Source: Isoetes taiwanensis (taxonomy: Eukaryota > Streptophyta > Lycopodiopsida > Isoetales > Isoetaceae). From it: 64,000 nucleotides of DNA. The stretch covers positions 33,457,013 through 33,521,012 of the forward strand of contig JAJEKV010000001.1 of assembly GCA_021234155.1 (NCBI GenBank), in the 5' to 3' direction. The notes beneath the pieces were generated by a model. The model searched no databases and was not told the origin of the DNA. It saw nothing but the letters and a program-made list of their open reading frames with translations. A program made the position numbers and the translations under genes. Shown piece after piece: positions 20,941 to 32,484 of this stretch; the first letter of the stretch is position 1, and each line of letters opens with the position of its first letter.

Positions 20941-21939
20941 GTGCATCTGGCTCTAGATTGTTTTGACAGAATGCGCAAGGAAGGCGTAGAACCAAATGAA
21001 GTAACATTGTTATGTGTGCTAAAAGCATGTGCTGAGGCAGGGGCATTGAAACAGGGTAGGCTGATTCATGAAATGATGAAGAACGAAGGCCTTTACTCAC
21101 ATGTTATTTTGGGAAATATGCTGGTGAATATGTATGCCAAATGCGGGAGCTTAGAGGAGGCAAGTGAAGTCTTTTACCAGTTGCCAAGCAAAGATGCTGT
21201 ATCTTGGGATTCAATCATTACAGGCTATGCCAATAATGCAAAAAGTTTTCTAGCCTTAGAATTATCTGAAAAAATGCAAATGGATGACATAGATCCAAAC
21301 GAGGTTATATTTTTGAGTGCCATTAGAGCATGTACCAACTTGGGAGCACTGGAGCAAGGCAGGCTGAGGCATGAGTGGGTCATGGAATATGCAATGCAAG
21401 TGGATAATGTTGTAGCAAGCGCCTTGGTTAATATGTATGCCAAATGCTGCAGCTTGGAGGAAGCTTGCAGAGTCTTTAGTAAAATTTCAAACCGAAATGT
21501 AGTCTCATGGAATATAATGATTATGAGCTATGCTCACCATGGAAAGGGTTCTCTGGCTTTAGATTGTTTAGAATGGATGCAGGAGGAGGGAGTACCACCA
21601 AATGAGACATCCTTTACAGGTATTTTTATTGCATGCAGTCGCGCAGGCTTATTGGACAAAGGTTGCTGTTATTATCACACACCAAATGTTTTCCATTGTG
21701 CTTGTATGATTGATCTTCCAGGCCGCGCAGGCTGCCTTGATGAAGCAGACGATTTGCTTGAGGTTGTTGTCCAAACTAGCATGGTAGGATCAAGAGTTTT
21801 GCTTAGTGCATACACCACATGTGGCGATGTCAAAGCAGGAAAATATTGTTTTGATAAGATTGTTCATTTAGACACATTCAATTCAGATGTCAATATGTCC
21901 ATTTGTTTGCCTAAGTTACAGGGACATTCTTTTGGTTAA
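20941..21939 (+). CDS. PPR protein segment beta (332 codons, open)
   Basis: Open frame of about nine PPR motifs: HLALDCFDRMRKEGVEPNEV, YAKCGSLEEASEVFYQLPSK, DAVSWDSIITGYANNAK, EPNEV- and DPNEV-type motif joins, NVVSWNIMIMSYAHHGKGSL, PPNETSFTGIFIACSRAG, CMIDLPGRAGCLDEADDLL. The first half repeats the end of segment alpha (20098 onward), so the unit has an internal tandem duplication of about 840 bases. Intact PPR genes encode a transit peptide and often a DYW or E domain; both are absent, and the ATG starts mid-motif. Translation and function are therefore doubtful although the frame is unbroken. Confidence 0.75.
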   Translation: MHLALDCFDRMRKEGVEPNEVTLLCVLKACAEAGALKQGRLIHEMMKNEGLYSHVILGNMLVNMYAKCGSLEEASEVFYQLPSKDAVSWDSIITGYANNAKSFLALELSEKMQMDDIDPNEVIFLSAIRACTNLGALEQGRLRHEWVMEYAMQVDNVVASALVNMYAKCCSLEEACRVFSKISNRNVVSWNIMIMSYAHHGKGSLALDCLEWMQEEGVPPNETSFTGIFIACSRAGLLDKGCCYYHTPNVFHCACMIDLPGRAGCLDEADDLLEVVVQTSMVGSRVLLSAYTTCGDVKAGKYCFDKIVHLDTFNSDVNMSICLPKLQGHSFG

Positions 21940-23066
21940 TTACTAATTTGAGTTTTTCACGAACTCCTAACTAACTTTTGATGACCTGGCAATCTTAAAA
22001 TTACAATTCCTGCAGCTTAATGCACTATAGAGGAGGGTCGCCATTGAGGGCGACGGAACCTTGGAGGATGTGGCAATTTTTCTGGGCGGACATGGAAAGG
22101 GTTAGAAATGTTTTGTAAAGGCTTTTGAAGGTTCGACTACAAACACAGTTAGGTTCCAGACACAGAGGGAAGAAATACTCGTGTGTGCGGATTCGGAGCT
22201 CTTAATCTTGATTTGTTTTCTGCTTGATGTTTAAGCCATCCTACACAGTTGCAAGCATAAACCACTAAGCGGAAGAGTAACAATACCAAATTAAAATTTG
22301 AAACCTGCAAAACAAAATGGCAAATATTGGGCCCTCGATAAAGTTCAAATGTATTCAACTGTAGTATTCCATGGCCTCCTTGAGCTTTACAGCAAGTGAA
22401 CTGCCATGTAAACAATTTGCACATGTTTTGCGGTCCGGCCATGCAAGAGATGAAACTTTTTTCTTCTTTAGTGGAAACAAAGGCAAAGATCACAACTTTG
22501 GAGATCCCATTGATAAATTTGAAGCAGGGAGTAGGTGATGAACCTGGTCCCATAGGCCGAAAGGTCTCCGTGGATGCTTGTGGCATTTATCGTTCTACGC
22601 TTTATATGACTTTATCTGCTTTGAATAGGTGTTAATGGCTCTCAGAAGGGAATGTTTGAATTACATGTAACAATGCCAAGGCCTTAGCTTCTTTGATCTA
22701 TAATTCCTGAGCAACATTTTTTATGAGAACTTATATTCAGTTGGTTGACACTTCTTAAAGATTCATTGTAATTTGAAAAAGCACCACTTAAATGCTAGGA
22801 TATGAACCTTAGACAAGCATAAAAAATGCAAGTAACCAGGAATTTTGACATCATGGTGGTTCAAAAAATGGAATGCACCATTTTTGCCATGTCATATGGT
22901 ATCAATATAGGTAACACATGCACAAATTTTTTCAAGATTCTATCATTATCATTCACTGATTCAATACAAACCCAATAGTAGATGCTTCAACTTAAATCCA
23001 CCATATGTATTAGTTTGTTAATTTATGCCTGACGAAAAGCCCAGCAACGCTGGGCACTTTTTCTAG

Positions 23067-25150
23067 TTTTATAGAATGTCGAAAGCAGTGTGATGGATCT
23101 CCAGTCATTGATAGTTCGTGGGTCTTTTCCCTTTGGAATCGAAACGATACAACCTATATTTAGCTTGGGATCCAGGTGGTCTGCTTGTTGGAAGTCTAGA
23201 TAAGCTGAGAATACATCAATTTTAATCCATTCACAGTAAACTTGAAAAAAATCCTATTGGAATCCCATCCATCCCCGGACACTTTACTTTGTCGAGGGTG
23301 ATAACTGCCTGATGCAAATCATCTAAAGATAGTGGATGGCTCAACATCTGATGTTGCTCATTTGTTATGACTGAAGACACCTTGGAAACCATTAACTCTT
23401 CAAACTCATCCTGGAACGGCATTCGCTTCTCACCGAAGAAGCTTTGAAAGCGATCGTGAAGGAACTTATGAAGACCGTCACAACTTTTTAGTATCGACCC
23501 ATAATCAAGAGTAATGCTAGATAATGTTGTTGACCATCTCTTCTGCTTGGCAGCCTTAAAGAAAAACTTAGAGCATTTATCTGCTTGCCTAAGCCATGTG
23601 AAATCTGCCTTGCTTTTGTTCTCAACAGTCTTAGTCTCCTCCAACTTTTTAATCTCATCCAATATTTTTTCCTCTTCTGTACCATCATTAGGGCCCGTGT
23701 CGATTGACTATATAGTTTGTCCAAAAATGCCTGCTCCTCCTCTACTTTTTCTCTCCCCAGCAGTTTAGCAAATTGCTTAATATTTGCTAGTGCAACCATT
23801 AAAGCCTTCATGCCTGACTCTTTTATAAATGCCACTTGTCAAATTTCCTTGCATTTGGCAGTAAAAGCAGGCTCTTTCAGAAACTTGGTATTCATTTTAA
23901 ACATTGCTTGGGAATTTTTTTCCTACATTTTTTGGCATGAGATTACCTGAGTATTATGATCAGATATTGCATTGTCGGTGCAATTTACTCTACGAAGAGT
24001 TGGGAAAAAGGCTATTGTTTTGTAATTCACATAACACCTGTCATATCTTGCCTAAGCTCTACCCTATCCCACCCAACCATTGCACCATGTGAAGCCTTTA
24101 TCCCCCTCCAGCTCAATAAATGCATCTTCATCTATCAATTCCCATTGCTCTTTTTCAAAACCACTGACGATGTCAGATGCTACACCTTGTCTGTTCTCTG
24201 ATGTCTCCACAATATTCAAAATCTCCCAGCATCAACTATGCTATGTGATTATCAAGACTCTTGATTTTATGCCCGAGGGTTGCCCATAATGCACCTCTTC
24301 CCCTAGGGTTGTTATCACGTAAACATTAAAGTCCCCATAATTGGTTGTTCTGCTTCCATATAATGATGGAGCACCTTCCGAATCTAGATGTTGTAATCTT
24401 AACCGTGTTTTTCCATGCAAGTAAGGTACCTGCACTAGATTTTTCCTTTGTCGAGATAGTTCCAACATACTCATTCTCAATTATTTTAAGCAGGACATCA
24501 AGGACATCAGCTTCTTCCTTCTTATTGGAAACATATGTTGTTGCTCCTAAACTACGAAGACTTTACTCCTTTGATATTCCAACTCACGATTTTGAAATTC
24601 ATTATAGGTTTTAAGAGTACGGTCAGCTGTTCTGTTTCCCTCATCTAGTTTCCCTTCAATAGCAACTCAACACCAAAGGGATGGCTAAAAGAAGGGGTTG
24701 AGGATTTTTTTCCTTTTCATCTCACTCATAATGTCTAGATTCATACTTGCATTCATATTATTCTTCCTGTCTATTAGAGCAAATGGGTTGTCTAGCATTT
24801 CCACGTCATCTGCTGTATCCATATCTGTTTCTGCCCATTTGGCGTTGTCCTTATGTATCACCAAGGCCAATTCCAAATGCCATGCTTCTTGCGTATTTTT
24901 CATTGGCATACCTGCCAGATCCCCCTTCCCTACAGAAGTTGTCCCCATGATGTACTTAGATAGTCATGACACTGGACGTGGAACCTCTACAATTTTTGGA
25001 TCCAATGTGTTATGGGAGCCTCCACATTTCTTGGCCATTCTAGCTCTTTTACCATGTTTGGAAGCCACCACTTGCCATTGGGCCTCCCCGCCTGGAATGT
25101 CCTCTTTAGATTTGGACATTTTTTGAGGCGTGTTTTCAGGCATATTAGGC
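23067..25150 (-). pseudogene. LINE (L1-like) 5' and middle part: endonuclease to early RT, cut by the Helitron array
   Basis: On the minus strand: an APE-type endonuclease trace (YGDFN near 24335), a pre-RT segment (WLRQADKCSKFFFKAAKQKR near 23590), the RT entry motif CPGMDGIPIGFF (near 23250), and then an RT1-2 segment (IPKGKDPRTINDWRSITLL), ending exactly at 23067 with ...STFYK. An N-terminal ORF1-like piece (MDNPFALIDRKNN-like, near 24750-24950) lies upstream. Several frameshifts. The rest of RT is found at 46340-47835 on the plus strand. LINEs copy themselves through target-primed reverse transcription; this copy is dead. Confidence 0.8.
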
Positions 25151-26480
25151 TTATTTTGTATAACTGATGAAGGAGGAGGGATGGCGATAGTTGCTTCTAG
25201 TGCAGGTGTAAATGGGGGAGTGACAGTAAAGTGGAGAGGTTCATGATTTTCTTGAGAAGTTTCCTTCTGTATATCACCTACAGTCGCATGTACATGCTCT
25301 CTATCTTTGTCTTTGGAGGCAAATTGATCATTGGCTTCTATGTGGCAAATTGATCATTGGCTTCTATGCTGCACCTTAAACGCTGGTCCTCACAGATTAA
25401 CCTAATCTGACCGCTGGATACCGGTGGATTAAGATACGGTTATACTCCATAACCCTCTGAATATTCTCTTTTGATGAATATTCCAGCGATTATCATCAAT
25501 AATCATCCGAATATTCGTGTTTTGAAGAATATTTCAGAGATCGTTGTCTCTCTGTTGCTATGCAAGCATCAACGGAACAAAGCACCTCTATTTCTTTGCA
25601 GTCGGCGGTCTAAAGCATTGAAAACAGCTCTATTTCTCTACAAGCGTCGAAAGAATAAGTCTAAAGCAGCCAATTAGGGCGTGAATCACGATATCTCGGT
25701 TTCTCAAGCATCGGAAGAGCAACTTCGAAGCAGCCAGTTGGGGCATAAATCCTAATGATTCTTCAACCAAGAGGGCATTTTTTATGCTATCAATGAAGCA
25801 CAGGGCGGGTTCTTGATGCTGCAAAAGGAAAAATTGCAAAGATCTGTTGGCCTTCCTTAGAGCACCTGCATGTCCTATTTTAGCTCCGATTTCACTCCAA
25901 GAGGAGTTTAACAGCCCAAGATGATGTCGTCTTGATGGCAATAAGAGAGAAAAAATTGTTCTGAAATCTAAAAGCGGGAATTATTGTCTACGCAGAGTCG
26001 GCTTGCTTTCAGCTTCCTTGCAAAAGCCAGATACAAAATAAAATGAAAATGCTCATAAAAAATGTGGCTAAGAATGCGTCTAATACCTTCTAGCATGACG
26101 ATTCAATCCAGATATGCTTCAAATATGTGAAGCAAATGTTGCTTCTGGTTCAAATATGTGAAGCAAATACTGCTTCTGGGTTTAATCTGCTCGGACCAGC
26201 GTTTAAGGCAGGTCAACCCTCCCCTCTCATGGGTCATGGCAACATAACCCGCTCAGCCTACCGGCCTCGTCGGTTATTTGCCATAACACTCTCGAGAGGA
26301 GGGCTAACCTCCTCTTCTAACTTCACGTTGGGGAACATCCTTCTTATTTCCCACACGTTTATGAGTTTAAGTAAAAAATTAAAGCAGCACATTCCATTTT
26401 TCAACAGTCACGCCTTTGGAAATCTGAGTGTTTGTTGGGATAGCAATGCAAATTCTAGCCCCCTTCGGAATATGAAATAT
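25151..26480. other. No supported gene
   Basis: May include the 5' UTR of the LINE. GAATATTC words recur at about 25460-25530, and two similar stretches (CTCTATTTCT followed by TAAAGCA) occur at 25590-25680. A direct repeat AATATGTGAAGCAAAT lies at about 26123 and 26153. No coherent protein. Confidence 0.3.
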
Positions 26481-26486
26481 TCAACA

Positions 26487-27665
26487 AAATTTGGACTTAT
26501 TCAGATTTAATAGATAACACTTCAAGAACGCCATTATAAGAATATATGTATTGTTTGATTCTTTTTTATTGTTATAATTTTTATAAGTTTATCTTTAAAT
26601 TAAAACTATAATGGTTCTCAAAGATTAAACTTGATTTCCAAACTGATTTTTATTTGAATCTATTTAGAATTAGAAATTTCAAGAATATAAAATTTTCAAT
26701 TTTTAATGATTTAACAGATTCAAGATTTAGCAATCATGATAATTAAATGAAATCTGATAGTTTGATAAGCGATTGACTTAAAACTATTATTAGAATTTCA
26801 CAATTTACAAACTTTTATACTTTTGAAAATACTTTAAGGAAAGTTTTAGGTTGAAATTAATTAAATGATATAAAGTTATTGGTTTAATTGTAACTAGTGA
26901 ATAATTTATTATTGATGAAATAAAATATATTAACTTTTAATCAATAATAAACTATTCATTTTTTATTAAACATAAATGTAATCATTTAATTAATTTCAAT
27001 CTAAAACGTTCTTTAAATATTTAGACAAAAATAGCATTTTAATTATACAGGGTTATCTTAGATGAAAATTTAATTCTAAATAGATGGAACCAAGGATTAG
27101 TTTAGAAAATCTGTGCCGTAATCTTCTTCAAGTGAATTAAGATATCTGTTTTCAAGTTCCTGTATTCTTAGCTCTTCCAAACTTCTCTGTCTGTTCTCTT
27201 CTGTGGAGCGAGCCATGTTTCTTTCTGGTCGTAGTAACAGAACCTAAAATAGAACTTACACTTCAAGGAAGCACCCTATCTTGCTCGCAAAACTCGACCT
27301 GATTTAGCACACTGAAATATATCGAAAGATCCACATTAGAAGACCAGCGCCAACGAGAAGACAATCCTAATCACAAAGATCTTCAAGAAAATGGGGCGCT
27401 ATTTCATTTTTTATTAAACATAAATGTAATCATTTAATTAATTTCAATCTAAAACGTTCTTTAAATATTTAGACAAAAATAGCATTTTAATTATACAGGG
27501 TTATCTTAGATGAAAATTTAATTCTAAATAGATGGAACCAAGGATTAGTTTAGAAAGCAACTTTAAACTTTAGCAAGTATCATATTTTTTATCTAAAGAT
27601 AAATAGAAGAAATTATTAAAATCAATAAGAGCTAAAAATACATATAATATTATCATGCTATCGTT
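26487..27665. mobile_element. Foldback element copy 1 with a 294-bp exon-like insertion
   Basis: The left terminus AAATTTGGACTTATTCAG (26487) and internal inverted arms around ATTTATTATTGAT match copy 2 (28997-29757). At 27108 unrelated sequence of 294 bases intervenes, and then the preceding 153 bases (26956-27108) are repeated at 27403-27555 before the element resumes. The right terminal repeat is missing. Confidence 0.65.
27109..27216 (-). pseudogene. Captured 5' exon: start codon and 36 codons
   Basis: On the minus strand ATG at 27216 opens a frame beginning MARSTEENRQRSLEELRIQE and continuing to GTD at the edge of the foldback element, with 5'-UTR-like sequence upstream (27217-27402). 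It reads like the first exon of a host gene: high charge, helical composition, no stop. The source gene is unknown. Capture by the foldback element is inference from the flanking 153-bp duplication. Confidence 0.4.
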
Positions 27666-27671
27666 GAAGTA

Positions 27672-27890
27672 ACAAGCAATTGATTATAAGCTAAGCATCT
27701 TATAAATTATGCGCATCCTATAAATTATGCTTGGTCTATAAGCTACGCATCCTATAAATTAATACAATTTCACTTAAACAAGCAATTGATTATAAACTAA
27801 GCATCTTATAAATTATGCGCATCCTATAAATTATGCTTGGTCTATAAACTAAGCATCCTATAAATTAAGCATCCGACAATTCCAATTTCA
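27672..27890 (+). repeat. Tandem repeat, two units of about 108 bp
   Basis: The unit starting AAGCAATTGATTATAA and containing GCATCCTATAAATTATGC occurs twice (about 27672-27778 and 27779-27885). Within each unit the shorter word GCATC(C/T)TATAAATTA(T)GC is itself repeated three or four times. Confidence 0.8.
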
Positions 27891-28017
27891 ATTAAACAAT
27901 CCAACTTCACTTAAACAAGACTAAGTAATTTACTATAAACTAAGTTAAGCAAGGCAACGGATAAACTCACCTAAATTTTCCTCTGAATCTAGAAAGTGGT
28001 GGACGTGATCAAGAAGC

Positions 28018-28626
28018 CTACTTGAATTTGAACTCTGACAGGATCTTGGGTGCGGAGGAAGTTCCTACATTCAGTTTTGGGCAAAACAAGTGTTTATTCC
28101 ACAGTCCCGACAAAAAAAAAAAAAAAAAAAAAAAAAATGCCACCGGGCAAAGCAGCGATGGACCCATAGTCTTTCGGCTCCGGAAAATAAATCGGCGGTG
28201 AGCAGTGTCCTGCCTTCTAAGATTGAACTGGCGACATGATGCTTCATGTAAGCATATTATTAGGGGGTCTACCAACAGTGAATAAGTTAAGATTTCCTTA
28301 AGAAAAATAGAGATTTTATCACAAAAGATTTTATCATCATCAAGTTCAATGAAAGAGAGCCCAGATAAGGAAGCGAAAGCTAGTGCCGACTTGGGAATTA
28401 TGGTAAAGTATGACATGATTACTGCATTGTACTCAAATTTATGACAGCCAGATCTATGGGAACAAAATTGAAAACTAATACAAGGCTGTTGCCAATGAAC
28501 TTTATAAACATGATCTAAATCGCTACATTGGAATAAGACTTTAAAGGGTATAGTTAAAGTAACCCACTTCCCCATTGCGAAGCACAAACACTTCCGAGAG
28601 TCTTCAACTTGATGGGCTAGTGACAA
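28018..28626 (-). other. Long open frame without recognisable domain, holding a 28-base A tract
   Basis: Open on the minus strand for about 200 codons, but it includes a run of A on plus (about 28109-28137, read as polyphenylalanine). The sequence shows no known motif. The A tract may mark the 3' end of a retroposed sequence. I do not call it a gene. Confidence 0.3.
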
Positions 28627-28816
28627 TGGCGGCTCAAGGATAAAGTGAGACGCCGCCTACCAATGTTACCTGAAAATATTAAGCAATTGATCAAATAACA
28701 AATTAAAATGAAAGTAAAATGATACCATTAACATGTTCGTCGCTCTTAGAAATAAGCTTCTCTCGTGTCTTCCACTCCGCATCTTGCGATGGGGAGGGAA
28801 GATATGTCGGGAAACG

Positions 28817-28954
28817 TCAGTAGAGGGCATATGCGGAAAGGCCCACTCCCGCGCATATGCTAATGATACTAAGGAGATGGGCAATTGCATTTGCCCTCAC
28901 ATTGGCCATCACTTCCGCTTTCAAAACATCCAACATTCTCTCGCTAGAGCTCAT
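28817..28954 (-). CDS. Small possible membrane protein (about 45 codons)
   Basis: ATG at 28954 opens a short frame MSSSERMLDVLKAEVMANVR followed by a hydrophobic segment (AHLLSIISICAGVGLSAYAL) and a stop at 28817-28819. An amphipathic helix followed by one membrane helix would give a tail-anchored topology. It lies just upstream of foldback copy 2. It could equally be the last exon of a larger gene, or chance. Confidence 0.3.
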   Translation of the reverse strand: MSSSERMLDVLKAEVMANVRANAIAHLLSIISICAGVGLSAYALY

Positions 28955-28996
28955 CCTAAAATACAATTTCACAATACAATTAATGAAGTGTTCAAC

Positions 28997-29757
28997 AAAG
29001 TTTGGACTTATTCAGATTTAATAGATAACACTTCAAGAACGCCATTATAAGAATATATGTATTGTTTGATTCTTCCTGATTGTTATAATTTTTATAAGTT
29101 TATCTTTAAACTATAATGGTTATCAAAGATTAAACTTGATTTCCAAACTGATTTTTATTTGAATCTATTTAGAATTAGACATTTCAAGAACATAAAATTT
29201 TCAATTTTTAGTGATTTAACAGATTCAAGATTTAGCAATCATGATAATTAAATGAAATCTGGTAGTTTGATAAGCGATTGACTTAAAACTATTATTAGAA
29301 TTTCACAATTTACAAACTTTTACACTTTTGAAAATACTTTAAGGAAAGTTTTAAGTTGAAATTAATTAAATGATATAAAGTTATTGGTTTAATAATAACT
29401 ATTGAATGATTTATTATTGATGAAATAAAATATATTGACATTAAATCAATAATAAACTATTCAATTTTTATTAAACATAAATGTAATCATTTAATTAATT
29501 TCAATCTAAAACGTTCTTTAAATATTTAAAAAAAATAGCATTTTAATTATACAGGGTTATCTTAGATGAAAATTTAATTCTAAATAGATGGAACCAAGGA
29601 TTAGTTTAGAAAGCAACTTTAAACTTTAGTAAGTATCATATTTTTTATTTAAAGATAAACAGAACAAATTATTAAAATCAATAAGAGCTAAAAATACATA
29701 TAATATTATCATGCCATCCTTAAAGTATATTTATTAGATTTGAATAAGTCCAAATTT
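28997..29757. mobile_element. Foldback (long inverted repeat) element, copy 2
   Basis: The ends are inverted: AGTTTGGACTTATTCAGATTT at the left and AGATTTGAATAAGTCCAAATTT at 29736-29757. The interior folds back over hundreds of bases around 29410-29450 (left arm with TTGAAATTAATTAAATGAT near 29355, right arm with its complement near 29485-29510). About 760 bp, AT-rich, non-coding. Such a structure can give siRNA-like hairpins. Confidence 0.75.
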
Positions 29758-30033
29758 TCTTAAATATATCATGAATAGAGTGTGAGGCATATGAGCCCAC
29801 CATGTTGGCAATAGGTTTTAAAAACTCTGGAACTAATAAGTCTAGTGGTAGATGCTCTATTTCAAACTAGCATGGAATTTTGATAGCGAAAGGGAAGTCT
29901 GGCGTGTAAAATCGATACAAAATAAAGTCTTTTGCAAAAGAGTCTATTGCACGGGCAACTAATCTATCTACGACTGCTTCACAATAAAAAATCATGAGAA
30001 AAAAATTATTGCCCAGTGCCTCCGCGATTGAAC

Positions 30034-30960
30034 CTACCTTTTCAGGTCTGCTGATAGCCATGGACTTAATTTGCATAAGTTCAAGAAACCCCCAGTAAAA
30101 AAGCATACAACTGTGCCCAAGATCAAGCTTTCTAGATATTTTTTATGCACCTCATGATTAATTTCTGCCACTAGAAGGTTATCTTCTACTGCCATTATTC
30201 CATTAGTGCCAATGGCCATTCCAGACTTAGTACTTTTAGTTGTTGTCCCTGGGTTCTGAATGAGACTCTTCTCTATCATTTGAAGTGCCTCCGTAACTCC
30301 TGTGCTTCTATTTCTATCTTGAATTTGGTTCTGAATCCACTTTGAGAAACGCGCCTTATTCACGATTCTCAGTGTGTTTTATGCTCTACCTCCAATTTCT
30401 TTTTCTTGTTTTCTAAGGGTGCTTGACAACCACATTTCTCTACATTATTTACCACATTAGGGGTTTGTTTCTCTATAAGCTCTTTTTCTGCATCTTTATG
30501 TGTGCCAATATCTATGTTTTGTCATATCTGAGTTTTGTTCCTAATATGAAGGAATCACCTAGATTATCAGTGAACTTACATGTGACGCTTATTTGGTGTC
30601 CCCTTTGTGCTTTCCCTATTGATTCCATACGATCCTTACTCTGTTGTGCTAGTATTGAGTCCACTAGTGCAACAGATCTTTGCCTCAGTTCTGCTAACTT
30701 GTTATCAACTAGCTTCTTCTTTGCTTCCTCTTCTCTCTCCTTTGCCTCTATTAAATTTTCCATCAGAATTCCGAAGTTTGTTAAATCTTCCATCACAGTG
30801 TGAGAATCTACCGTGCCCTGCTTTATGATTGTGTTCTAGCCCAAATCCCTCTTTCCAACTCCCCACAAATTGGATTCCAGCTTTTGTATTGCCTCAAAGG
30901 CGTTTATGCCTTAGCCGTAACTGCTCCTACTGACGATTTTGAAAAACCTTGCTTTCTTCT
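30034..30960 (-). pseudogene. Unrecognised gene pieces with a coiled-coil segment
   Basis: The minus-strand segment 30796-30512 encodes a strongly helical stretch (ENLIEAKEREEEAKKKL, ELRQRSVALVDSILAQQSKD), ending near a consensus 5' splice site (ACAT then GTAAGT, about 30570). Reading frame continues upstream with stops (including TAG) to about 30960. A second piece at 30363-30034 reads MNKARFSKWIQNQIQDRNRS and VTEALQMIEKSLIQ. They may be exons of one decayed gene or of a LINE ORF1. I know no matching family, and no function is assigned. Confidence 0.35.
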
Positions 30961-31800
30961 TCCCTTTTCCTGTGTATTTAAAACACCAACCAGATGTTGG
31001 GTCAGAGCTAGGACCTTCGTCCCATTGCTTACATCTGCAGGCCTGATCGGGAGCCCATGTTACAGGTGCTTCCAGAGGTGGCCGTTATTACGGACTCCTG
31101 ACAGATATCCATGAGCAGGGGGTACCGTTGATAGCATGCCGAGGGGCACAGTGGCTATACAGCGGACAATAAGCCCGTAATCAGGCTATGGGGACATATC
31201 GGGGCTAGCGAAGTTGGCCCTAGGGGCGCAACTTTTAATGTTTATAAAATAAACATTAGGTATGGTTGTGGGACATTTAATTTAATAATAAATGTTTCAC
31301 CACATGGCACCATTGCATTGGTTTATATGACATCAATTGAAGACTAACAAAAATAAACTCGAACTTTTCGAGCTTCCTGCCTGTGAACGGCAGCAGATCA
31401 ATCGGATGGCCATCCGGGCATGCACAGGCATGTTGACCACCTGGGTGTTGTCGGAACTGCAGGAAAAGACATCCAACAAGAGTTTTGGCTCTATATAAAG
31501 GCCTAAGAATCTGAATTGAGGGTATGACTTGCAGTTGGAAAAACCTGAAGGTCATCGCCTACTTCTGTTACAGGTCGAATTGGACATTGCTTGAGATATT
31601 GCAGACCAAATCTGATCCTTCCAGCCTGGATTCGGCTCTCTGAAACATCCTGGGTGGTGTTTGGATAGCCAGGGCATAAATTGGTGCTTTTTGCTTTGCA
31701 AGAATCTAATTGCAATAGTAAGGGAGGGTGCCCCACTATGCCCCCACATATGACGGGAGAAATATTACGTTAATATTGGGCGGACTTTTGAACGGACGAA
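30961..31800. other. No supported gene
   Basis: GC-richer block (31000-31240) that resembles LTR or untranslated transposon sequence, then mixed sequence. No ends could be defined. Confidence 0.25.
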
Positions 31801-31812
31801 CATTGTAAAAAC

Positions 31813-31856
31813 CTTTTAGGGTTTATCAAGGACCTTTTAGGGTTTACAAAACCCTA
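31813..31856. promoter_or_regulatory. Cluster of telo-box motifs
   Basis: TTTTAGGGTTTA occurs twice (about 31813-31825 and 31834-31846), followed by AAAACCCTA (31848-31856). AAACCCTA telo-boxes are known promoter elements of plant translation-related genes. Which gene, if any, they would serve here is unclear. Confidence 0.45.
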
Positions 31857-32447
31857 TGAACAAAGCAGCGGCTGCCCTATCGATGGCGATACCATAGCCT
31901 CTCATGGATCTGCATTAGCCTCTCACGAATCTGCATTAGCCCTAACAGATTTACATCCTTCCTCCTTGGTACTTCTACGGTTCTCAATGGCGACCTCTTA
32001 AGAGCTTGAATGGAAACTTTTGGAGCAGGATTTCGAGTATTCTGGAGGGAAATTTGGCGCCAACCAAGCTGCTGATTTCCATAGATTCGCAACCACATGC
32101 TTGAGAAGCTATGTATTAGCATTTCCATTTCGTTTTTGGAAGCTTTTTCCATGCAAACTTAACTTTTTTTTCTTTTCTTTTTCAGTTCAAAACTTGCATG
32201 CATAAAGGGGAACTCCACGGATGTTTAGCATGGATTGATGCGCTGGCATAATCCAGAACCACAGGTTTGTGTTTCCCTCCCTTATTTCTGTTTCTCTAAT
32301 TCCCTCCATTAATTCCCTCCACTAATTCCCTCTCGAATATAAATATGAATAGATTTCCTTGTCTATTTATGGATATGAGCAGCCTTCAAGAATCAGAAAT
32401 CGGATGAGCATTTGCATTTGCAGTTAAGTGATTATTCACTCTTCCCT

Positions 32448-32449
<2 letters not shown>

Positions 32450-32484
<35 letters not shown>

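Larger units (their letters stand above)
18033..23066 (+). mobile_element. PPR-carrying non-autonomous Helitron, complete unit
   Basis: The 3' end has the standard Helitron form: a 17-base hairpin GCCCAGC-AAC-GCTGGGC (23039-23055), seven spacer bases, then CTAG (23063-23066) followed by host T. The 5' end directly follows CTAG of the previous unit (TATTATAATAATATTTAG). No Rep/helicase gene is present, so it would need a helper. The unit is about 5.03 kb and holds two overlapping stretches of PPR coding sequence. Compare 41146-46339, nearly identical and inverted. Confidence 0.85.

Noticed and set aside
28018-28626. 202-codon minus-strand gene
   Set aside because: The frame runs through a 28-base homopolymer and has no recognisable motif or splice support.
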